From the NCBI RefSeq assembly GCF_002234615.1, contig NZ_NMQW01000033.1, positions 124,001 to 188,000 on the forward strand: 64,000 nucleotides of DNA, given 5' to 3'. Origin of the DNA: Paenibacillus rigui. GTDB lineage: Bacteria; Bacillota; Bacilli; Paenibacillales; NBRC-103111. The notes below the pieces were generated by a model. The model saw only the letters and a list, made by a program, of their open reading frames with translations, did no database searches and was not told the DNA's origin. A program made the translations under genes and the position numbers. This document shows, one piece after another, positions 42,410-52,195 of this stretch. Each line of letters opens with the position of its first letter. Within the stretch, counting starts at the first letter, position 1.

Positions 42410-45400
42410 GTGAAAAAACTGCTTTCCGCTATCATGATGGCCATTATGGTCATAAGTCCTTTGCTCAAACCGGCAGAGGCTCATGCAGCGAGTGTAATGT
42501 TTACATCCGTTGCTTCGCAGCATAATACGACATTGGCATTGGATGCTAACGGCCGTATATGGGGATGGGGGTGGAACGTGAGCGGTAACTTGGGCGATGG
42601 AACCGTAAGATATTCGTATTGGCCCAAGCAGATTACGGTCACAGACAATGGAGTACCGGTATCGTTTAAGGAAGTGAAGCCCGGCTTCAATGCTTCCCTC
42701 GCGTTGGATACGAACGGAAATATATGGGGTACCGGAGATAACGGATCGGGGCAATTGGGACTCGGCTCAGGTACTGCCAGTGTTCTAGTCTGGACGAAAC
42801 TTCAAGTGACGGATGGCGGCTCTGCTGTCGTTTTTAAGAAAATAGCTTCCCTGCGGGGAACATCATTTGCTCTCGACAGTAACGGGCAATTGTGGATATG
42901 GGGCTTCAGGACAGGATCACCCGATTTCCGTGTGCCTACGAAGCAGTCATTAACTGACAATCATGGAAATCCGGCCGTCTTTACTGCGTTAGAGGGGAGC
43001 GATGAAAATGGAATGGCTCTCGATTCCTCAAACCACCTATGGAGAATATATGACGGTGCCTATTCATCTGGGGAGCTTACGGTCATGGATGGTGGAACAG
43101 AGGTTGAGTTCCAATCGATATTTGCCGGCGGAGATTACGGATCCGGTATTGGACGACAGCGTTTGGCTTTGGACACGAATGGAGAGCTGTGGAGCTGGGG
43201 GCCGGACGAGGAAGGCCAGCAGGGGAACGGGGCAGTGACCGGAATCGTTGGGTCCCCGACCAAACTGTCCATCACGGACAACGGCAACCCGGTTAAGCTT
43301 GTGAAGATCACCGCGGGCAACATGGATGTACTGGCATTGGACACAAACGGCGACATGTGGACTTGGGGGCGGAACGCTTCGGGGCAGTTAGGAGATAATA
43401 CGACAGTTCATTCGGACGTGCCTCATAAGGTTCCGGTTTCCGATAACGGGATTCCGTTCCAATTCACATCTTTATTCGCCGGGTATGAGGTATCGTATGG
43501 ACTTGATGCCAACGGCCTGTTATGGGCCTGGGGTGGACAGGGGAATACGGGGAATTACGGATTGCTGGGAGACGGTGGAGCAACAACCGGGCAGCAGTTG
43601 ACGCCAAAAAGAGTTTATATTCAGCCGCAGCTGTCGCTAAGCGCATCCGTCACCTCTTCTACTTATTTGGAGCCCGTGACATTTACGGCTGCCGTTACGG
43701 GAGCAGAAGGCCTTCATACGCCTGCCGGCGCCGTCCGTTTTTTTGATAATGGACAGCTGTCTAATGAGGTTTCGCTTGCAGTCGATGGCACAGCCGAGCT
43801 GACTACTTCAAGCTTGATTGCAGGCAGTCATAATATAAGTGCATTGTATATGGGTGACAGCATGTATGCGTCTGGGGTCATGGCATCCAAGGTAGTTACA
43901 GTTGTTAAGCCTGAGGCACCGGTAGTCATGTTAACTCCATCGACAACAGTCAATACGACAGATCCGGTGAATGTATCGGTGACGGTGCAAACGTATGGTG
44001 CCAGCAATTCGTTAGCTGTGTTGAAATGGCTTCCGGGGGACAACAACGCTGCAGCATTTGTAAGCGCCGGAACGGATATATTGGCAGCTAAAAGCTTTGT
44101 GGTTTCCAGTAATGGGATTTACACCGTATATGCCAAGGATGCAGCAGGGAATGAGGCAGTGAATAAGATTGATATACAAAATCTGATTTCGCTCCCGAAT
44201 AACAGCGTCATCAGCCCGGCCGCAGCCGGTTTTGACAAGTACACCGGATCCGTGGCGCATGCCGATGTAACGACTACGCTAACGCTGAACGGGAATACAT
44301 TAACAGGGATTATGAACGGCGCGGCGACGCTGACACCGGATACGGACTACACCGTTACGGGCAGTACGGCCACGATCTCGAAGGCCTATTTGCAGGCACA
44401 GCCGACAGGCTCGCTCAGCCTAACGTTCGTGTTCAGCGCGGGAGCGGCACAAACATTAACGATAACGGTCAGCGACTCGACGCCAGTTTCGTCAGGAAGC
44501 CACTCGAAGCCGAGCTCGACTTCTACTCCGGGAGCTTCGGGTGAACCTGAAAAATTCATCATCGCTGCCGATGCCTCAGGCGGTATCGTTATCAACGTCC
44601 AGGCGTCAGCCTTAGTGACGGAAACGGAAGCGGATGGAACAGTCATTCAAAAGCTGATTCTCCCTGAGGACATTCTGAATCAAGCCGCGGAGCAGCTGAA
44701 GGGCGCATCCAAGCCTGTTATCATCATCCGAATTAACGACACGGAAAAAGGCGTTCAGGTTCAGCTTTCCGGGACATTCATCGCGGCTTTAGCCCAGTCT
44801 TATCCGAACGCCGCCATCGTAACCGAATTGAACCGCTCCAGCCTGGAGCTGAAAGCGAGCGTGCCGGATCTGGCGGGCTTGGCCAAGCGTCTGGGCGTTG
44901 CGCTATCCGATCTGAAAATCGTCACCTCGATGGAACGGGCTAGCAAGTCGGTGGGGGCGGACCTGGAACGAATCGGAACGAATATGGGATTCCAAACCGT
45001 AGGGAGCCCCGTTAATTTCCGAGTCATGGCCGAGGCCAACGGCCGGAGTGTCGAGATACGCGATTTTGGCGGTGCGTATATGGTGAGAGCTATCGTATAT
45101 AACACAGGATCAGGGAAGGGCAATGTCATTGCCATCCAATATGATCCCGTTACGGGCACGGTTTCGTATATCCCGACACACTTAAGCTCGAGGGCTGACG
45201 GGAGCAAGGAAGCGGTCATGAAAGCACCGCATTATAGTATTTATGCCGTTATCGAGACGAAGGACAGGTCGTTTACGGACATGATGGGCCATTGGGCAAA
45301 GCAGGATGTGGAATTGCTCGCTTCGAGGCTGATCGTGAACGGCGTTTCAGCCGACCGGTACGTACCGGAAGACAGCGTCACGCGGGCGGAATTCGCCTCG

Positions 45401-45835
45401 CTGCTCGTCCGCTCGATGGGATTATCCTTGGAGCATGATGAGGGGTACAAGGGCTTTAGTGACGTTTCTTCGACTGCCTGGTATGCGCGAACAGTAGAAG
45501 CGGCCGTCAAAGCCAAGCTGGTCAATGGCGTAGAAGCGGATCGCTTCGATCCGGATGGGCGGATCAGCCGTGAACAGATGGCGGTGATGATCGCCAGAGC
45601 CTTAACCATCACGTCCGGCGATGACAAGGGGCAAGAGAATAATCAAACGCTTGCCGCGTTTACGGATCATGACGCCATTGAGTCGTGGTCCAAGGACTCC
45701 GTAGGCCGTACGGTCCGCGCAGGAATCATTGAAGGCATGGATGGAGGCAGATTCGCGCCATCGCAGTCCGCAACTCGGGCTCAAGCGGCAGCCATGCTGA
45801 AGCGATTCTTGAAGAAGGTTGATTTTATCGAGTAG
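42410..45835 (+). CDS. Giant secreted RCC1-repeat, Ig-like, X2 and SLH protein
   Basis: GTG start 8 nt after AAAGGGG, 1141 residues. A Sec signal (VKKLLSAIMMAIMVISPLL, cleavage after AHA) leads into seven RCC1/ATS1-like propeller repeats, each with the form LALDtNGxlWxWG...GxLGdG (residues ~35-400). An Ig-like Big_3_5 domain follows (~410-500), then a second Ig-like segment, then an X2/CBM_X2-type domain (~600-690, ISPAAAGFDKY...LTLNGN). A Ser/Thr linker, a ~230-residue domain I do not recognise and three SLH domains (from DMMGHWAKQDVELLASR) complete it. It should be displayed on the S-layer/secondary polymer. Ligands are unknown. Monocistronic. Confidence 0.9.
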   Translation: MKKLLSAIMMAIMVISPLLKPAEAHAASVMFTSVASQHNTTLALDANGRIWGWGWNVSGNLGDGTVRYSYWPKQITVTDNGVPVSFKEVKPGFNASLALDTNGNIWGTGDNGSGQLGLGSGTASVLVWTKLQVTDGGSAVVFKKIASLRGTSFALDSNGQLWIWGFRTGSPDFRVPTKQSLTDNHGNPAVFTALEGSDENGMALDSSNHLWRIYDGAYSSGELTVMDGGTEVEFQSIFAGGDYGSGIGRQRLALDTNGELWSWGPDEEGQQGNGAVTGIVGSPTKLSITDNGNPVKLVKITAGNMDVLALDTNGDMWTWGRNASGQLGDNTTVHSDVPHKVPVSDNGIPFQFTSLFAGYEVSYGLDANGLLWAWGGQGNTGNYGLLGDGGATTGQQLTPKRVYIQPQLSLSASVTSSTYLEPVTFTAAVTGAEGLHTPAGAVRFFDNGQLSNEVSLAVDGTAELTTSSLIAGSHNISALYMGDSMYASGVMASKVVTVVKPEAPVVMLTPSTTVNTTDPVNVSVTVQTYGASNSLAVLKWLPGDNNAAAFVSAGTDILAAKSFVVSSNGIYTVYAKDAAGNEAVNKIDIQNLISLPNNSVISPAAAGFDKYTGSVAHADVTTTLTLNGNTLTGIMNGAATLTPDTDYTVTGSTATISKAYLQAQPTGSLSLTFVFSAGAAQTLTITVSDSTPVSSGSHSKPSSTSTPGASGEPEKFIIAADASGGIVINVQASALVTETEADGTVIQKLILPEDILNQAAEQLKGASKPVIIIRINDTEKGVQVQLSGTFIAALAQSYPNAAIVTELNRSSLELKASVPDLAGLAKRLGVALSDLKIVTSMERASKSVGADLERIGTNMGFQTVGSPVNFRVMAEANGRSVEIRDFGGAYMVRAIVYNTGSGKGNVIAIQYDPVTGTVSYIPTHLSSRADGSKEAVMKAPHYSIYAVIETKDRSFTDMMGHWAKQDVELLASRLIVNGVSADRYVPEDSVTRAEFASLLVRSMGLSLEHDEGYKGFSDVSSTAWYARTVEAAVKAKLVNGVEADRFDPDGRISREQMAVMIARALTITSGDDKGQENNQTLAAFTDHDAIESWSKDSVGRTVRAGIIEGMDGGRFAPSQSATRAQAAAMLKRFLKKVDFIE

Positions 45836-45844
45836 AATGAGCAT

Positions 45845-45881
45845 TGTGGCTGAGCAGACCTCTCTGCTCAGCCATTTTTTG
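45845..45881 (+). terminator. Terminator after RCC1-SLH gene
   Basis: TGGCTGAGCAGA / TCTGCTCAGCCA with a 3-nt loop, then TTTTTTG. Confidence 0.93.
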
Positions 45882-46046
45882 TCATCCCGCTTACCGGGTA
45901 CTGTTGTGTGTGTAGGGGATTCTGGCAGGCGGCGGGAACACTTCCGCGGCAGCCCCATCGTCGATCATACGGCTCATTGGAGCTGTGCCATGAACTGTCC
46001 CGCTGCTGAAACTTTGACGGGAAGTCTTCGATATGCAATCATCATA

Positions 46047-46075
46047 TTGACATCGAAAATAAGCAGTGATATAAA
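46047..46075 (+). promoter_or_regulatory. Sigma-A promoter of htpG
   Basis: TTGACA (46047-46052), a 17-nt spacer and TATAAA (46070-46075). The CIRCE element lies 9 nt downstream, where it would overlap the transcription start. Confidence 0.85.
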
Positions 46076-46083
46076 AAAAGGTA

Positions 46084-46110
46084 ATGGCACTCGAAGACGA
46101 GGAGTGCTAA
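46084..46110 (+). promoter_or_regulatory. CIRCE element (HrcA operator) in front of htpG
   Basis: Left arm ATGGCACTC (7 of 9 matches to TTAGCACTC), nine-base spacer, right arm GAGTGCTAA (9 of 9). Spacer length and arm sequence match the CIRCE consensus. It lies ~35 nt upstream of the htpG start. The remaining sequence from 45882 to 46046 shows nothing I can identify. Confidence 0.85.
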
Positions 46111-46145
46111 CAGACTTATCCCATTGGAAAGAGGAGTGTTTTTGA

Positions 46146-48026
46146 ATGGAAAAAAAGCAGTTTCAAGCTGAATCCAAGCGTTTGTTGGAAATGATGATCA
46201 ACTCCATCTATACACAAAAAGAGATTTTCTTAAGAGAGCTCATTTCCAATGCGAGCGATGCCATCGACAAGATTTACTACAAAGCTTTAACGGATGCCAA
46301 TTTGGTTTTTGACAAAGACAATTACTACATTCGAATTACAGCCGACAAGCAGAACAGAACCTTGACTATTCAAGATACCGGGATCGGGATGAATCACGAG
46401 GATCTGGAGAACCATCTTGGGGTCATCGCGAAAAGCGGTTCATTGGCGTTCAAGAAAGAGAACGAAGCCAAAGACGGACATAATATCATCGGACAGTTCG
46501 GTGTCGGGTTTTATTCGGCCTTTATGGTAGCGGATGTCGTGACCGTAGTTAGTAAAGCTTTGGGCAGCGATACTGCCTACAAGTGGGAATCTACTGGTGC
46601 AGAGGGCTATACCATTGAACCGTGCGAGAAGGATTCGGTCGGTACGGTAATTACTTTAAAAATCAAAGAAAATACGGAAGACGAGAGCTACGATGAATTT
46701 TTGGAGGAATACCGCTTAAGGTCGATCATTAAGAAATATTCCGATTTCATTCGCTATCCGATCAAAATGGATATGGTTACCAAGAAGCTGAAGGAAGGCA
46801 GCGACAACGAATTCGAGGATGTTCAGGAAGAGCAAGTCGTGAACAGCATGGTGCCGATCTGGAGAAAAAATAAAAGCGAGCTGACTGCGGAAGACTACGA
46901 AAAATTTTACAACGAAAAGCATTACGGCTTCGATAAGCCGCTCAAGCATATTCATATCAGCGCCGACGGGGCCGTCGTCTACCAGGCGATCCTGTATATC
47001 CCGGAAAGCGTCCCTTTTGACTATTACTCCAAGGAGTTCGAGAAAGGACTTGAGCTGTATGCCAACGGTGTACTGATCATGAACAAATGCTCCGATCTTC
47101 TTCCCGACTACTTCAGCTTTGTCAAAGGGATGGTCGATTCGGAGAGCCTGTCGCTCAACATTTCCAGGGAAATGCTGCAGCATGACCGCCAGCTGAAGCT
47201 GATTGCCAAGAACATCGAGAGTAAAATTAAAGGCCAGCTGCAAAGCTTGCTGAAGGATGAGAGAGAAAAGTACGAGAAGTTCTATCAATCGTTCGGCAGA
47301 CAGCTGAAATTCGGTGTATACAGCGATTATGGCATGCATAAAGCAACGCTTCAGGATCTGTTGATGTTCTATTCTTCCAAAGAGAAGAAGCTGGTTACGT
47401 TGGACGAGTATGTATCCCGGATGCCGGAGGATCAAAAATACATCTACTATGCTTCAGGCGAGTCGATTGAAAGAATCGAGAAGCTGCCTCAGACCGAGCT
47501 GGTTACAGATAAAGGCTACGAGCTGCTGTACTTTACCGACGATATCGATGAATTTGCCATCAAGATGCTGATGAACTACAAGGAAAAGGAATTCAAGTCC
47601 GTTTCCAGCGGCGATCTGGGCATCGAAGCGGAGGAGAACGGAGATAAGGCTAGTGACGACAAGAACGATCACCAGGCACTGTTCGACTACATGAAGGACC
47701 AGCTGTCGGGCAAGGTGTCGAAGGTTCGAATCTCCAAGCGTCTCAAAACACATCCGGTCTGCTTGACGACGGAAGGGGATGTGACCATCGAGATGGAGAA
47801 AATCTTAAATGCGATGCCGAACAACCCGAATGTGAAAGCGGAAAAGGTGCTGGAGATCAACGTGAACCATGACGTGTTCCGTTCCTTGACGGAGGCTTAT
47901 GAGAAGGACAAGGAGAAGCTGAACCTGTATACGGCGCTGCTGTACAACCAGGCGCTCTTGATTGAAGGTTTGCCGATCCAGGATCCGGTTGAATTTACGA
48001 ATGACATTTGCAAAATTATGGTATAA
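46146..48026 (+). CDS. htpG: Molecular chaperone HtpG (bacterial Hsp90)
   Basis: A 626-residue Hsp90. The N-terminal GHKL ATPase domain shows [14 protein letters not shown], the [11 protein letters not shown] adenine-binding motif, [12 protein letters not shown] and the lid. The middle domain includes the catalytic-arginine loop region ([15 protein letters not shown]) and the C-terminal dimerisation domain ends near [12 protein letters not shown]. It folds client proteins in an ATP cycle. RBS GAGGAGTG is upstream. It is under a sigma-A promoter with a CIRCE element, implying HrcA control, unlike B. subtilis where htpG is not in the HrcA regulon. A strong terminator follows. Confidence 0.97.
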   Translation: MEKKQFQAESKRLLEMMINSIYTQKEIFLRELISNASDAIDKIYYKALTDANLVFDKDNYYIRITADKQNRTLTIQDTGIGMNHEDLENHLGVIAKSGSLAFKKENEAKDGHNIIGQFGVGFYSAFMVADVVTVVSKALGSDTAYKWESTGAEGYTIEPCEKDSVGTVITLKIKENTEDESYDEFLEEYRLRSIIKKYSDFIRYPIKMDMVTKKLKEGSDNEFEDVQEEQVVNSMVPIWRKNKSELTAEDYEKFYNEKHYGFDKPLKHIHISADGAVVYQAILYIPESVPFDYYSKEFEKGLELYANGVLIMNKCSDLLPDYFSFVKGMVDSESLSLNISREMLQHDRQLKLIAKNIESKIKGQLQSLLKDEREKYEKFYQSFGRQLKFGVYSDYGMHKATLQDLLMFYSSKEKKLVTLDEYVSRMPEDQKYIYYASGESIERIEKLPQTELVTDKGYELLYFTDDIDEFAIKMLMNYKEKEFKSVSSGDLGIEAEENGDKASDDKNDHQALFDYMKDQLSGKVSKVRISKRLKTHPVCLTTEGDVTIEMEKILNAMPNNPNVKAEKVLEINVNHDVFRSLTEAYEKDKEKLNLYTALLYNQALLIEGLPIQDPVEFTNDICKIMV

Positions 48027-48056
48027 CCACTGCGTGGTTTTATTCTGAGTCAGATA

Positions 48057-48108
48057 GACAAACGGCTTCACCGTCCTTTGATAAGGGATGGCGAAGCCGT
48101 TTGTTTTG
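48057..48108. terminator. Bidirectional terminator between htpG and GGDEF gene
   Basis: ACAAACGGCTTC / GAAGCCGTTTGT with a loop of ~24 nt, followed by TTTTG. Confidence 0.88.
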
Positions 48109-48176
48109 CATTTGCTTTAAACTTGTGCTGGAGCGTTACCGGTCGGAGGAAGGCTCTGCCTGTGTGCGGCATGCAT

Positions 48177-49265
48177 TCATCGGACGCCTAACGTGCTTAC
48201 TACCTGATTTCTGCCGTTGTGCTTGGCCTTATAAAGTGCTTGGTCTGCGACGGACTTCAGTTCTTCCAAGGCGGTTTCCGGGAAGGTCGCAACGCCAATG
48301 GACACTGTAATTTGAATGGGCTCTTCATTAATGAGCTTAAACATATGATGTTCAACCGCATGCCGGATTTGCTCCGCGAGGGCCAATGCTTGCGGATGCG
48401 GGCAGTGGTGGAGCAGGACGGCAAACTCCTCGCCGCCGATGCGGGAAGGCGTTTCGAACGGGCGGGTCACTTTTTTTAACAGCATCCCCAGCTGGGTCAA
48501 AATGGCGTCGCCGTTCAAATGACCGTGAACATCGTTAATTTTTTTGAAATAATCGATATCTATCATCAATAAAGATAAGGGCACCCGATGATCGTCCTCG
48601 TTTCTCAGCACGGTGTTGAACATGGCGTCAAAGGTGCGGTAATTGCCGAGCCCGGTTAAGAAATCAGTGGTGGCTTCTTTTTTCAGCCGATAATGGTATG
48701 CGTTGGTTTGAATCAGGAAGGAGAGCAGGTAAGATGTAAAGGTACCGCCTAACAGCATCATCATGATGTAGAGCAAGGAAGGAACGATGCCTTGAAGGCC
48801 AAAGTTGAAGATGAGTACAACAGACGTACCGATCATACCTATCAACAGGCACAAGGCCCATTTTTTCCAATAGATCAGATGCCTCGTACAGATGACTCCG
48901 ATGCCGATTCCGATAGCCAGATTGCTTATTGTAGCGGCAATGGTCACGGAGCTGATGGGGCCGAAAGCAAACAGCCGCATGGCAGCGATGAAGAGGCTGG
49001 TGATAAGCGCAGAGTAGAAGCCGCCCAGATAGCCGGCATAAATCATAGCGAGCTGCCGGAAATCAAGAATCGTAATATCGGAGAAACGGACCGTAAAAAT
49101 CATCAGGAGCATACCCAGGATCCCGTTTCGGACCCCGATGCATATTTTGGACCAAATCGAGCGGGAGGCACCCATGATGTAATCGGATTTGAACATTTGG
49201 CTGCTGATGAACAAATAGGCAGTCAAAATGGACAAGTTTACTATAATATCCTTCGCCGTAATCAT
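48177..49265 (-). CDS. Membrane diguanylate cyclase (5TMR_LYT-GGDEF)
   Basis: The ATG at 49265 has TTGGAG upstream and gives 362 residues. The first ~190 residues form five to six membrane helices resembling the 5TM receptor domain of LytS/YhcK type (GVRNGILGMLL, RFSDITILDFRQLAMIYAGYLGG). The GGDEF domain (~200-355) is complete: DFLTGLGNYRTF, MIDIDYFKKINDVHGHLNGDAIL and the active site RIGGEEF, so cyclase activity is expected. I saw no RxxD inhibitory site at the usual position. It makes cyclic di-GMP in response to an unknown membrane signal. Monocistronic. Confidence 0.93.
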   Translation of the reverse strand: MITAKDIIVNLSILTAYLFISSQMFKSDYIMGASRSIWSKICIGVRNGILGMLLMIFTVRFSDITILDFRQLAMIYAGYLGGFYSALITSLFIAAMRLFAFGPISSVTIAATISNLAIGIGIGVICTRHLIYWKKWALCLLIGMIGTSVVLIFNFGLQGIVPSLLYIMMMLLGGTFTSYLLSFLIQTNAYHYRLKKEATTDFLTGLGNYRTFDAMFNTVLRNEDDHRVPLSLLMIDIDYFKKINDVHGHLNGDAILTQLGMLLKKVTRPFETPSRIGGEEFAVLLHHCPHPQALALAEQIRHAVEHHMFKLINEEPIQITVSIGVATFPETALEELKSVADQALYKAKHNGRNQVVSTLGVR

Positions 49266-49452
49266 TACAATCTCCAAGTATGATCCCCATCCTGCTTTAT
49301 ATTTCCCCAAAGTTCAACTATACAATAAACATCCGGATGAATCACTATCCCCATGTGCTTCAATTCTAAATTAACCTTTAGAAAAAGTCGAGACAGTTGG
49401 ATTAACGTAAACTGGGTCCCCAATCAAGATACGTAACTATAAATATATGAGA

Positions 49453-49479
49453 ACCCTTTTTCATAGAGGACATACATTA
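49453..49479 (+). promoter_or_regulatory. Sigma-K-like promoter in front of the CDP-sugar cluster
   Basis: CATACATTA (49471-49479) fits the sigma-K -10 consensus CATAnnnTA exactly, and AC (49453-49454) lies 16 nt upstream as the minimal -35. It is ~50 nt before the start of the first gene. A late mother-cell promoter would place the cluster in spore surface assembly. The rest of the 263-nt gap is AT-rich and shows nothing else. Confidence 0.55.
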
Positions 49480-49528
49480 GTAAGAGAAACTGTCGTTCTA
49501 TGCTTGTGTCAGACGAGGGGGGGATCAT

Positions 49529-50290
49529 GTGACGACCTTAATTTCCCATTTTTATAATGAGCAATATTTGTTGCCCTGGTGGCTCATGCACCACGTTCCG
49601 TTGTTCGATCACGGGATTCTGATCAATCGAGGCTCGACGGACCATTCTTTGGAGATGTGCCGCCAATTTGCACCTCATTGGGAGGTGCGCCATTCCAGGG
49701 TGCCTGAGTTTGATCCCATTCAGGTGGATGCGGAAGTGATGGAGATTGAGAAGGAATGTGCGGGCTGGAAAATGGTCTTAAACACGACGGAATTCCTATG
49801 CTGCTGGGATAAACAGCCATTTTTCGACTCGCTTCCCTTGTTAGGAGAGCAGATGTATTCGATAAGAACGATTGTGATGGTGGATCCGTTGAATGCAGGG
49901 TACCCAGACCCTGTATACACAGTTCCGCTGGTAAAACAAAGGCACCATGGTTATTTTCCTCATGATCCGAATCAGCCGTTTATAGGCCGGTTTATTCACA
50001 AGTATGGGGACGGCAGCTATACGCCGGGAAGACACTGGTCGCCATGGCCGTATCGTGTGTACCCGTCACCTGCCTTCATACTGAAATTTGTTTTCAGTCC
50101 ATGGAATGAGGCCATGCGTCAAAGGAAGCTGCAAATCGGCCCTACGCTTTCTTCACAAGGCAAGCAGCTGGGGCTGGGAACGTACCACCTGACCACGAAG
50201 GAACAATTGGAGCATACGTATCTTCACTTTGCAGGCCAAACGGAAGACCTGCGTCTCATTCCCGAATACCGGCAGCTGGGGCTTTTATAG
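49529..50290 (+). CDS. Glycosyltransferase-like protein (Glyco_tranf_2_4 type)
   Basis: A GTG start behind GAGGGGGGG gives 253 residues. The opening MTTLISHFYNEQYLLPWWLMHH followed by FDHGILINRGSTDHS is the GT-A-like start of the family-2-related Glyco_tranf_2_4 proteins, in which an NE pair and a late Asp-x-Ser contact the nucleotide sugar. WPYRVYPSPA and the C-terminal GTYHLTTKEQLEHTYL are not assigned. It is the first gene of the CDP-deoxysugar cluster, 53 nt before rfbF, and may transfer the product sugar. A cytoplasmic location is expected. Confidence 0.75.
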   Translation: MTTLISHFYNEQYLLPWWLMHHVPLFDHGILINRGSTDHSLEMCRQFAPHWEVRHSRVPEFDPIQVDAEVMEIEKECAGWKMVLNTTEFLCCWDKQPFFDSLPLLGEQMYSIRTIVMVDPLNAGYPDPVYTVPLVKQRHHGYFPHDPNQPFIGRFIHKYGDGSYTPGRHWSPWPYRVYPSPAFILKFVFSPWNEAMRQRKLQIGPTLSSQGKQLGLGTYHLTTKEQLEHTYLHFAGQTEDLRLIPEYRQLGLL

Positions 50291-50343
50291 GTGCCGGGGG
50301 TTTCTTGTTCAAGAAAGGAGTGTCTGTTGTGATGGGAGGCAGG

Positions 50344-51111
50344 ATGAAAGCCGTCATTCTTGCAGGGGGCTTCGGAACACGGATCGGAGAAGAAACCCAC
50401 TTGATCCCGAAGCCGATGATCGAAATAGGAAGTCAGCCGATTCTGTGGCATATCATGAAAATATTGAGCGCCTGCGGGATTCAGGAATTCATTATTTGCT
50501 TGGGGTATAAAGGGCATGTCATTAAAGAATATTTTGCGAATTACAGCTTGTACAAGTCGGATGTCACGCTGGATATGGCTGCGAACGAAACGACTTATCA
50601 CACTAATAAGGCGGAGCCATGGAAGGTGACCCTCATCGATACGGGGGAGCATACGGAAACCGGCGGCAGGATCAAAAGAATACAGGACTATATAGGAGCC
50701 GAAACCTTTTGCATGACGTATGGAGACGGTCTTAGCAATGTGGATATGAAGCAGCTCTTCGCGTTTCATCGGCAGCACGGGAAGCTCGCAACCGTAACGG
50801 CCGTTCAGCCTCCAGGCAGATTCGGCTCCCTGGTGCTGCGGGAGGAGCAGGTTGTCGAGTTTCAAGAGAAGCCGGCAGGCGACGGAGGCTGGATCAACGG
50901 CGGGTTCTTTGTACTGGAGCCGGCGGTATTCGACCTCATAGAGGGTGACAGCTCGGTATGGGAAACGGATGTACTGACTCGTCTTGTGAGCAGCAATCAG
51001 CTTGCCGCCTATCGGCATGAAGGCTTCTGGCATCCTATGGACACGCTGCGGGATAAGAAGAAGCTGGTTGAGCTCTGGCAAAATCACAATGCACCCTGGA
51101 AGGTTTGGTAG
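50344..51111 (+). CDS. rfbF: Glucose-1-phosphate cytidylyltransferase
   Basis: The start MKAVILAGGFGTRIGEETH is preceded by GGGAGG; 255 residues, the family length. KAVILAGGFGTRIGEETHLIPKPMIEIG is the nucleotidyltransferase P-loop-like motif of RfbF, YGDGLSNVD carries the metal-binding aspartate and FQEKPAGDGGWINGGFFVLE the sugar-phosphate site. It makes CDP-glucose from CTP and glucose 1-phosphate, the first committed step of CDP-deoxysugar synthesis. It is 1 nt from rfbG, so coupled. Confidence 0.95.
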   Translation: MKAVILAGGFGTRIGEETHLIPKPMIEIGSQPILWHIMKILSACGIQEFIICLGYKGHVIKEYFANYSLYKSDVTLDMAANETTYHTNKAEPWKVTLIDTGEHTETGGRIKRIQDYIGAETFCMTYGDGLSNVDMKQLFAFHRQHGKLATVTAVQPPGRFGSLVLREEQVVEFQEKPAGDGGWINGGFFVLEPAVFDLIEGDSSVWETDVLTRLVSSNQLAAYRHEGFWHPMDTLRDKKKLVELWQNHNAPWKVW

Positions 51112-51112
51112 C

Positions 51113-52174
51113 ATGGACACAAGCTTCTGGTCACGCAAAAAGATCTTGATCACCGGCCACACCGGGTTCAAGGGCTCCTGGCTGACACAATGGCTGACGA
51201 TGATCGGTGCGCAGGTGGTCGGTTACGCCCTCCAGCCCCCCTCATCGCCGAGTTTGTTCGAGGCGGCCAGCATCGCCTCCGACTGCTGCTCCTTACACGG
51301 GGACATTTGCGATTCCCCCAAGCTTCGTCAGGTTCTTCAGGATCACCAGCCTGAGATTGTATTTCACCTGGCTGCCCAGCCATTGGTCCGATCGTCTTAC
51401 AAGGATCCTGTAAGCACGTTTCAAACGAATGTGATGGGTACGGTCCATTTGCTGGAGGCGGCACGAAGGACGCCGAGTGTCCGCGTCGTTATCAATGTCA
51501 CCAGCGATAAATGCTATTTGAATGAGGGCCACAGCGTTCATCTCTTTAAAGAAAGCGATCCGCTGGGCGGGCATGATCCTTACAGTGCGAGCAAAGCCTG
51601 CGCCGAGCTGGTGACCGCTTCGTATCGGCAGTCTTTCTATGATCCGGACGGCACGTCTCAGCCTCGGCTGGCGTCCGTAAGGGCCGGTAACGTCATCGGC
51701 GGCGGGGATTGGGCGGAGGACCGGCTGATCCCCGACTTGGTTCGAGCTTACCTGGCTGCTCTGCCGCTCGTCGTGAGAAACCCGGGCGCGATTCGCCCAT
51801 GGCAGCATGTATTGGACCCGCTGCATGGCTATTTGCTGCTCGCCCGGAAGCTGTGGGACGATGCCCGGTATGCGGAAGCGTGGAATTTTGGGCCTGTAGG
51901 CCCTTTATATATGACTGTCGGGGACATGACCCGTTTGGCTGCCGAGACGTGGCAGGAGCGTTTGGACATCACGGCAGCTCCGCAGCCGGAGGTATATGAA
52001 GCCCCTGTACTTGGGCTGGATAGCAGTAAGTCGGTTCAGGCTCTCGGCTGGCTCCCCAAGCTGTCTACGAAAGAGGCGGTGGAATGGACGGTGCTATGGT
52101 ACAAACAGTTTCAAGCAGGCGGAAATATGAGGTCCTTCACTCAGCAGCAGATTCGGGTATTTGAAACCAAGTAA
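51113..52174 (+). CDS. rfbG: CDP-glucose 4,6-dehydratase
   Basis: Start chosen at MDTSFWSRKKILI, directly after the rfbF stop; 353 residues. NAD-binding ITGHTGFKGSWLTQWL, the substrate region PLVRSSYKDPVSTFQTNVMGT, the catalytic NVTSDKCY and YSASKACAEL (YxxxK), and VRAGNVIGGGDWAEDRLIPD are all characteristic of CDP-glucose dehydratases. It converts CDP-glucose to CDP-4-keto-6-deoxyglucose, the branch-point for many rare sugars. Confidence 0.95.
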   Translation: MDTSFWSRKKILITGHTGFKGSWLTQWLTMIGAQVVGYALQPPSSPSLFEAASIASDCCSLHGDICDSPKLRQVLQDHQPEIVFHLAAQPLVRSSYKDPVSTFQTNVMGTVHLLEAARRTPSVRVVINVTSDKCYLNEGHSVHLFKESDPLGGHDPYSASKACAELVTASYRQSFYDPDGTSQPRLASVRAGNVIGGGDWAEDRLIPDLVRAYLAALPLVVRNPGAIRPWQHVLDPLHGYLLLARKLWDDARYAEAWNFGPVGPLYMTVGDMTRLAAETWQERLDITAAPQPEVYEAPVLGLDSSKSVQALGWLPKLSTKEAVEWTVLWYKQFQAGGNMRSFTQQQIRVFETK

Positions 52175-52195
52175 GCAAGTAAGGAGTCGTGGAAC

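Noticed and set aside
48792-49283. 163-codon forward frame antisense to the GGDEF gene
   Set aside because: Covered by a well-supported membrane diguanylate cyclase on the other strand; no independent evidence.
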